Shown here in pieces: positions 6,780 through 10,091 of a DNA stretch of 10,091 bases. The stretch covers positions 1-10,091 of the forward strand of contig JABFVJ010000024.1 of assembly GCA_013362835.1 (NCBI GenBank), read 5' to 3'. Numbering within the stretch: the first letter of the stretch is position 1; every line of letters begins with the position of its first letter. The stretch is from Nonomuraea sp. (lineage in GTDB: Bacteria; Actinomycetota; Actinomycetes; Streptosporangiales; Streptosporangiaceae). The position numbers were made by a program, and so were the translations under genes. Below the pieces are notes generated by a model. The model was not told the origin of the DNA, did not search any database, and was given only the letters and a program-made list of their open reading frames with translations.

Positions 6780-6811
6780 CCCCTCCCGAGAATCCGCATC
6801 CTGATCCTCGT

Positions 6812-6848
6812 TTTATGGTAGACCTTCATCATGAAGGACGTACATAAA
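6812..6848. promoter_or_regulatory. Two-tier dyad over the MarR start codon (operator or hairpin)
   Basis: Two perfect inverted repeats share one centre at 6830. The inner arms are CCTTCAT (6823-6829) and ATGAAGG (6831-6837); the outer arms are TTTATG (6812-6817) and CATAAA (6843-6848). With the G6821/C6839 pair, 14 of 18 symmetric positions match. The inner right arm includes the MarR start codon. A -10-like TATGGT (6814-6819) lies in the left arm. This fits an autoregulatory MarR operator, or an mRNA hairpin that hides the start. Confidence 0.6.
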
Positions 6849-7370
6849 TTTGACAGGGAGCCGGACGGCTCACTCTTCGACCCCCGGGCCAGAGCGGCCA
6901 TGACCGGGTTCGCGGGCGGCGACACGCTGCCCTTCGAGGCCGCGGCGGCCGTGCGTACGGCGTTCCAGGCCGTCGAGCGCATGCGCGCCCATGGCAGCGA
7001 GGGGCGCGGCCTCAGCTCGGGCGCGATGGACATCCTGCTGCGCCTGAGCACGGCGGACGGCGGGGTCGGCATCGGCGAGCTGGCCCAGGCGGCGGGCGTG
7101 AGCTCGCGCAACGTCACCGGCCTCGTCGACACCCTCGAACGCGACGGCCTGGCGCGCCGGGTCCAGGACAGCCGGGACAGGCGTTCGGTGCTGGCCGAGA
7201 TCACGCCGGACGGGCGGGCCTGGATCGAGGCGTTCCGCAAGCCGTCCCAGATGGCGATGCGGGCGCTCTTCCACGGGTTCTCCGACGCCGAGCTGACCGC
7301 GTTGCGACACCTGAGCCTGCGGCTGGCCGACAACCAGCAGCGGCTCGCGGCCCACCTGGAGGGACGATGA
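6831..7370 (+). CDS. MarR-family transcriptional regulator
   Basis: This is a 179-residue winged-helix regulator. After a variable N-terminus of about 35 residues, the MarR core runs from about 36. The HTH is IGELAQAAGVSSRNVTGLVD (81-100) with LERDGLARR following, and the wing is DSRDRRSVLAEITPDGR (113-129), both close to family consensus. The final helices (about 130-175) should form the dimer interface. It contains no cysteine, so a thiol-oxidation switch of the OhrR type is excluded; a ligand-binding mechanism is more likely. The ATG at 6831 lies inside a long dyad and has no Shine-Dalgarno upstream, and no alternative in-frame start exists before Met24, so the message may be leaderless. 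Its stop overlaps the SnoaL-like gene start as ATGA. Likely targets are its own promoter and perhaps the pirin gene. Confidence 0.9.
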   Translation: MKDVHKFDREPDGSLFDPRARAAMTGFAGGDTLPFEAAAAVRTAFQAVERMRAHGSEGRGLSSGAMDILLRLSTADGGVGIGELAQAAGVSSRNVTGLVDTLERDGLARRVQDSRDRRSVLAEITPDGRAWIEAFRKPSQMAMRALFHGFSDAELTALRHLSLRLADNQQRLAAHLEGR

Positions 7371-7732
7371 CGAGCACCCGCGAGGTGGTCCGCGGCTACC
7401 ACGAGGCCAGGTTCCGCGGCGACGTGGCGAGCGCCGCCGCGCTGATCGGGGAGGGGTTCAGCTTCAGGAGCCCGTTCATCGCCTCCGACGACCCCGCCGG
7501 CCACCTGGCCGGCATCGAGGGCTTCGTGGGCGTGGTGACCGGCGTCGACCTGATCAGCGAGCTGTACGGCGACGCGGAGGCGACCCTCGTCTACGACGTG
7601 CACACGGCGACGCCCGCCGGGACGCAGCGTACGGCCGAGCACTTCAGGCTCGGCCCCGACGGGAAGATCCGCACCATCATGCTGATCTTCGACGCCGCGC
7701 CCTGGCAGCCGATGGCCTCGGTGATCAGCTGA
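7367..7732 (+). CDS. SnoaL-like (NTF2-fold) protein
   Basis: This is a 121-residue single-domain protein of the SnoaL-like/NTF2 superfamily, a cone-shaped alpha+beta fold used by polyketide cyclases, isomerases and many uncharacterised proteins. Typical features are the N-terminal helices REVVRGYHEARFRGDVASAA (about 5-24), a strand with FSFRSPF (31-37), and a C-terminal sheet including TAEHFRLGPDGKIRTIMLIF (89-108). Possible pocket residues are H12, H79 and H92, but no catalytic function can be assigned. It overlaps the MarR gene by ATGA, so the two are made together; it may act on or carry the compound the regulator senses. It converges on another NTF2-like gene, overlapping it by 8 bp at the stops. 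Confidence 0.8.
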   Translation: MTSTREVVRGYHEARFRGDVASAAALIGEGFSFRSPFIASDDPAGHLAGIEGFVGVVTGVDLISELYGDAEATLVYDVHTATPAGTQRTAEHFRLGPDGKIRTIMLIFDAAPWQPMASVIS

Positions 7733-7734
7733 TC
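7723..7734. repeat. Perfect 12-bp palindrome forming both convergent stop codons
   Basis: GATCAGCTGATC reads the same on both strands. The plus-strand SnoaL-like gene and the minus-strand NTF2-like gene both end inside it with the codons ATC AGC TGA, so each protein ends Ile-Ser. The coding regions overlap by 8 bp and there is no room for a separate intergenic terminator. The palindrome has no loop or T tract that would make a standard intrinsic terminator. Confidence 0.85.
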
Positions 7735-8051
7735 GGCAGGGCGGCGGCGGTCTGGCGCCAGATCCTGCCGTCCCTGACGACCAGCGTGCCGAACGTCGTG
7801 ACCCGGTTGCCGCCGATCGTCATGACCGCGCTGTAGAAGATCACGTCGTCCTCGATCCGGAGCGACGTGATCTCCTCCACCTTGGGTCCGGCCGCCAGGT
7901 AGGCGGTGAACAGCTCCCTGATCTCGGCCGCTCCCCTGGCGGCGCGGTCGAAGCGGACGACCATGGCGTCGTCGTGGTACTGGGCGAGCAGGGCCGCGAG
8001 GTCGCCGTCGGCGATGGCGGCGAGCTGGCGGTCGAACAGTTCCTTGGTCAC
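7725..8051 (-). CDS. Nuclear transport factor 2 family (SnoaL-like) protein
   Basis: This 108-residue protein shows the usual NTF2/SnoaL pattern: an N-terminal helix pair LFDRQLAAIADGDLAALLAQ (5-24), YHDDAMVVRF (25-34), a helix EIRELFTAYLA (43-53), and strands VIFYSAVMTIGG and TFGTLVVRDGRIWRQ. Proteins of this kind include small isomerases, dehydratases and polyketide cyclases. No catalytic assignment is possible; D27, D28 and H26 follow the common YHDDA motif. The GTG start at 8051 is preceded by GGAAGG at a 6-nt spacing and overlaps the LtrA stop as GTGA, so the two genes form a coupled pair. It is not obviously closer to the neighbouring convergent SnoaL-like protein than to the family in general. 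Confidence 0.82.
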   Translation of the reverse strand: MTKELFDRQLAAIADGDLAALLAQYHDDAMVVRFDRAARGAAEIRELFTAYLAAGPKVEEITSLRIEDDVIFYSAVMTIGGNRVTTFGTLVVRDGRIWRQTAAALPIS

Positions 8052-9154
8052 GATGCGCCTTCCGGGGAGGGGCGGAGCAGGTCGTAGGCCACCTGCGCGG
8101 CTCCGTACAGGAGGATGAGGGGGAGCGCCGCCGCGACGGGCAGCGCGGACGTGGCGAGGGTGAGCGCGGCGGCGGCGAGGCGGATCGCGCCCGCCCGCCG
8201 CTCGGCCGAGCACAGGTGCTGCAGGCCCAGCACGGCGAACACCAGCGCGGCGGGCACGCCGACCGACCAGCTCGTGCCCGACGGGTGCGTGAGCGCGTGC
8301 TCGATCCCGATGCCGAACGCCACCAGGCCCAGCGAGAGCGGCAGGTGGGAGTAGACCCACACCTGCCCGGCGAGCCGGGTGCGCAGCACGACGGACTCGT
8401 CGATGTGCCCGAAGTACAGCCACCAGAAGGCCATCGCGATGGCCACCCCGGCCAGGGCGATCAGCAGGACGGCCGGGGTGACGTCGTGGCCCTTCAGCCC
8501 GGTGACGACGGCCGCGACCACCTCGCCGAGCACGATCACGACGAACAGCCCGAACCGCTCCGGCAGATGCTCGCTCTGCGGCGGCAGCCTGCTCTGGTGC
8601 CGCCGGCTCAGCAGCGGGGTCGCGAGGTCGATCACGAGCGCGACGGCCCAGAACGCGTACCGCTGCGGCGGGTCGACGGCGAGCGAGGCGAGCCAGATGG
8701 CGGCGGCGACGGTGAACCCGGCCGCGTAGCGGACGGTCAGCGGCCTGGCCTCGGTCACGTGGCGGCCCGCTCTGACGTAGGCCACCACCAGCAGGATCCG
8801 GGCCGCGGCGTAGGAGAGCGCGAACAGCGCGGAACGCTCCTGGATGTCGCTCACGCTCGCCGCCATCGTGGCCACGGCCAGGATCTGCGGCAGCGCGAGC
8901 AGGCGGTGGCTGACGTCGTCGGTGTCGAACCTGTTGGCGTAGAAGACGTAGCCGGCCCACGACCACCAGACCGGCACGAACAGGCCGACGAAGGTGAGGA
9001 CGCGGCCGAGGTCGGCGCCGCCGGCCAGCACGTCGGCCAGCTCGGCGACCGCGACGACGAAGACGAGGTCGTACAGTAGCTCCAGCCAGGTGGCCCGGCG
9101 GTGCGCTTGCTCGAACAGCCGCAAGCGGGGCGGCTGCCACTGGCGGCTGCTCAT
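8048..9154 (-). CDS. Low temperature requirement protein A (LtrA) family membrane protein
   Basis: This is a 368-residue polytopic inner-membrane protein. It carries the LtrA family opening RRATWLELLYDLVFVVAVAE (19-38) and the second signature HLPERFGLFVVIVLGE (196-211). About ten hydrophobic segments can be drawn, for example near 29-46, 50-72, 88-101, 108-127, 143-160, 167-182, 201-219, 228-249, 268-285 and 297-312, plus a hydrophobic C-terminal stretch. LtrA was named from a Listeria mutant unable to grow at low temperature; the biochemical role is unknown. The ATG at 9154 is chosen because GGAGGT lies 7 nt upstream. A GTG at 9169 would place that site inside the gene. The stop overlaps the NTF2-like gene by GTGA. 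Confidence 0.9.
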   Translation of the reverse strand: MSSRQWQPPRLRLFEQAHRRATWLELLYDLVFVVAVAELADVLAGGADLGRVLTFVGLFVPVWWSWAGYVFYANRFDTDDVSHRLLALPQILAVATMAASVSDIQERSALFALSYAAARILLVVAYVRAGRHVTEARPLTVRYAAGFTVAAAIWLASLAVDPPQRYAFWAVALVIDLATPLLSRRHQSRLPPQSEHLPERFGLFVVIVLGEVVAAVVTGLKGHDVTPAVLLIALAGVAIAMAFWWLYFGHIDESVVLRTRLAGQVWVYSHLPLSLGLVAFGIGIEHALTHPSGTSWSVGVPAALVFAVLGLQHLCSAERRAGAIRLAAAALTLATSALPVAAALPLILLYGAAQVAYDLLRPSPEGAS

Positions 9155-9171
9155 GACGGGGACCTCCACTA

Positions 9172-9189
9172 TGTAATTGTGTAATTATG
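9172..9189. promoter_or_regulatory. AT-rich dyad and tandem repeat upstream of the LtrA gene
   Basis: TGTAATT occurs twice at an 8-bp interval (9172-9178 and 9180-9186), and TAATT-GTGT-AATTA (9174-9187) is a perfect inverted repeat with 5-bp arms. On the minus strand it includes CATAAT (9189-9184), a 5 of 6 match to the -10 box, ahead of the LtrA ribosome binding site. No good -35 box is seen. It is a strikingly AT-rich spot in GC-rich surroundings and probably holds promoter and operator. Confidence 0.45.
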
Positions 9190-9211
9190 CACCCTTCCGG
9201 GCGACGTGGGA

Positions 9212-9754
9212 TCAGTGCAGCGTCAGGCAGGCCACGCGCGGGCCCGCGTCACCCGCCCGCGGGCCGGACTTCTTGGTCGCGTGGGCGTGGATCACCAGGG
9301 ACTTCGGCAGGGCGGCGGGGTCGAGCCGCCAGGCGTTGCGGGCCGTCGAACGGCCGGCGCCCGTCTCGTCGGTGGTGACGTCGAGCCAGACCTCGCTGTC
9401 CGCGTTCGCGTGGCCGGGGTCGTGCTGGTAGTGCCCGCCCGCGTCGTCGGAGTCGGCGCCGCACGGGGAGGTGTGCAGGTGGGCGCCGTAGTGGTGGCGC
9501 GGCAGGAAGCCCTCGACGACCAGGGACGTACGGGTCGTCTGGCCGGTGGACTCGGCGGAGAGGCTGGCCTGGGCGCCGTCGGGGGCGAGGCGGCGGTCGT
9601 AGGCGATGGCCGCGGTGTCGTCGGAGGTGAACTCGCCGCCCCCGGAGACGGCGACCTCGCCCGCCGGGCTCGGTTTCGTGATCTCCTGCAGCGGCGCGGG
9701 CGGCCCGGCGCAGGCGGCCGTGAGCAGGACGAGCAGGAGTGCGGGCACGCGCAT
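9212..9754 (-). CDS. Superoxide dismutase [Cu-Zn] family lipoprotein
   Basis: This 180-residue exported protein has a short signal peptide ending in a lipobox-like LLTAAC, so it is probably a membrane-anchored lipoprotein with the mature end at Cys15. The SodC core carries the copper ligand pair H92 and H94 (GAHLHTSPC), a bridging-type H108 in GGHYQH, the fourth copper histidine H156 in VIHAHA, and the active-site arginine R173 in GPRVAC. C98 and C176 should form the conserved disulfide. The zinc side is atypical: between H108 and D125 the only other candidates are H111, H115, D119 and E121, where the usual HxGD motif reads SEVWLD. The electrostatic loop before R173 is shortened. It may be copper-dominant or copper-only, removing superoxide outside the cytoplasm. 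GGGGAG lies 5 nt before the ATG. Confidence 0.85.
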   Translation of the reverse strand: MRVPALLLVLLTAACAGPPAPLQEITKPSPAGEVAVSGGGEFTSDDTAAIAYDRRLAPDGAQASLSAESTGQTTRTSLVVEGFLPRHHYGAHLHTSPCGADSDDAGGHYQHDPGHANADSEVWLDVTTDETGAGRSTARNAWRLDPAALPKSLVIHAHATKKSGPRAGDAGPRVACLTLH

Positions 9755-9797
9755 GAGGACTCCCCGTAGAGCTGGCGAGAGGCCACCACTCTAGTGA

Positions 9798-9813
9798 GTA
9801 GCCGTCCGGCTAC
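9798..9813 (-). terminator. Hairpin after the pterin dehydratase gene
   Basis: GTAGCC-GTCC-GGCTAC forms a perfect 6-bp stem with a 4-nt loop (up to 7-bp symmetry). It lies 21 bp beyond the stop of the upstream minus-strand gene and ahead of the SOD gene. A second dyad, ACTC-TAGT-GAGT (9788-9799), abuts it. There is no T tract, so it would be an actinobacterial-style short-stem terminator. It could instead be an operator for the SOD gene. Confidence 0.4.
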
Positions 9814-9833
9814 GGGTTGTGTTCGGCGAATCC

Positions 9834-10091
9834 CTACGTCGCGTCGTGCCGCGCGGCGATCTCGTCGATCAGGGCGGCCAGCGTGAAGTCGAGCTCGGTC
9901 AGGCCGCCCTGGTCGTGCGTGGTCAGGGCCAGGTGGAGGGTGCGCCAGCGGATGTCGATGTCGGGGTGGTGGCCGAGCTCCTCGGCCTTCACCGCGATCT
10001 CGTCGACGATCCGGATGGCGGCCGGGAAGTCGGGCGCGTCGAGCGTGCGCCTGATCTCCTCCCCCTCGCGCCGCCACCCGGGCAGGTCCTT
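9834..10091 (-). CDS. 4a-hydroxytetrahydrobiopterin dehydratase (PCD/DCoH), start cut off
   Basis: The visible 85 residues form nearly all of a pterin-4a-carbinolamine dehydratase, usually about 95-100 residues long, so only the first dozen or so are missing beyond the right edge. The translation begins KDLPGWRREGEEI, continues through FPAAIRIVDEIAVKAEELGHHPDIDI with the catalytic E-x3-HHP motif, and includes the conserved VRWxTLHLxLTTHDxGGLTxLD region. In aromatic amino acid hydroxylation this enzyme dehydrates 4a-hydroxytetrahydropterin to regenerate the cofactor. Many bacteria carry it without a hydroxylase nearby, and none is seen here. It ends in TAG on the minus strand, 79 bp before the SOD gene, separated by a hairpin, so the two are probably independent units. 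Confidence 0.9.
   Translation of the reverse strand, partial: KDLPGWRREGEEIRRTLDAPDFPAAIRIVDEIAVKAEELGHHPDIDIRWRTLHLALTTHDQGGLTELDFTLAALIDEIAARHDAT

Noticed and set aside
6780..6811. A terminator after the pirin gene
   Set aside because: No stem-loop or T tract could be found between the pirin stop and the MarR dyad.
7725..9140. A 471-codon minus-strand frame joining the NTF2-like gene with upstream sequence as a fusion
   Set aside because: Only the last 108 residues look like protein. The rest is an Arg/Ala-rich shadow of the LtrA gene, and a GTG with ribosome binding site at 8051 gives a complete NTF2-like protein.
9292..10077. A 261-codon minus-strand frame over the SOD and pterin dehydratase genes
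   Set aside because: Its composition is out-of-frame Arg/Pro/Thr low complexity, while the overlapping SodC and dehydratase frames have clear motifs.

Overview
The window is GC-rich DNA with densely packed genes, overlapping stop/start codons (ATGA and GTGA), GTG starts and strong G/C third-position bias. Together with actinobacterial-type LtrA, SnoaL-like and short-loop SodC proteins, this points to an actinomycete. A Streptosporangiaceae-like genus is only a guess. No mobile element, CRISPR array, rRNA or tRNA was seen, and no stretch over 300 bases lacks a gene.

Region 1 (1-5111, genes on the minus strand) is a four-gene, apparently translationally coupled operon. It encodes a GH42 beta-galactosidase, a GcvPA-like protein, a GcvPB-like protein and the start of an ATP-NAD/AcoX-type kinase that runs off the left edge. 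Spacings are a 4-nt GTGA overlap, a 4-nt ATGA overlap and a 3-nt gap. A GntR/FCD regulator (5112-5750, plus) is transcribed divergently. The AT-rich gap between them holds a good minus-strand promoter and two near-identical 13-bp direct repeats 28 bp apart, a plausible regulator-binding region. The GcvPA/GcvPB pair keeps the P-protein fold signatures and the PLP lysine but has lost several hallmark motifs of true glycine decarboxylase. With a glycosidase and an AcoX-like kinase in place of GcvT/GcvH, it may be a repurposed, uncharacterised P-protein-like enzyme. This is the most interesting part of the window.

Region 2 (5751-7732, plus) holds a pirin, then a MarR regulator overlapping a SnoaL-like gene by ATGA. 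A 13-bp palindrome lies upstream of pirin. A large two-tier dyad (6812-6848) sits over the MarR start codon, suggesting tight autoregulation and possibly leaderless translation.

Region 3 (7725-9211, minus) holds an LtrA-family membrane protein overlapping a second SnoaL/NTF2-like gene by GTGA. That gene converges on the plus-strand SnoaL gene, and a perfect 12-bp palindrome supplies both stop codons.

Region 4 (9212-10091, minus) holds a Cu/Zn-SOD-like lipoprotein, a hairpin, and the 3' part of a pterin-4a-carbinolamine dehydratase gene cut by the right edge.
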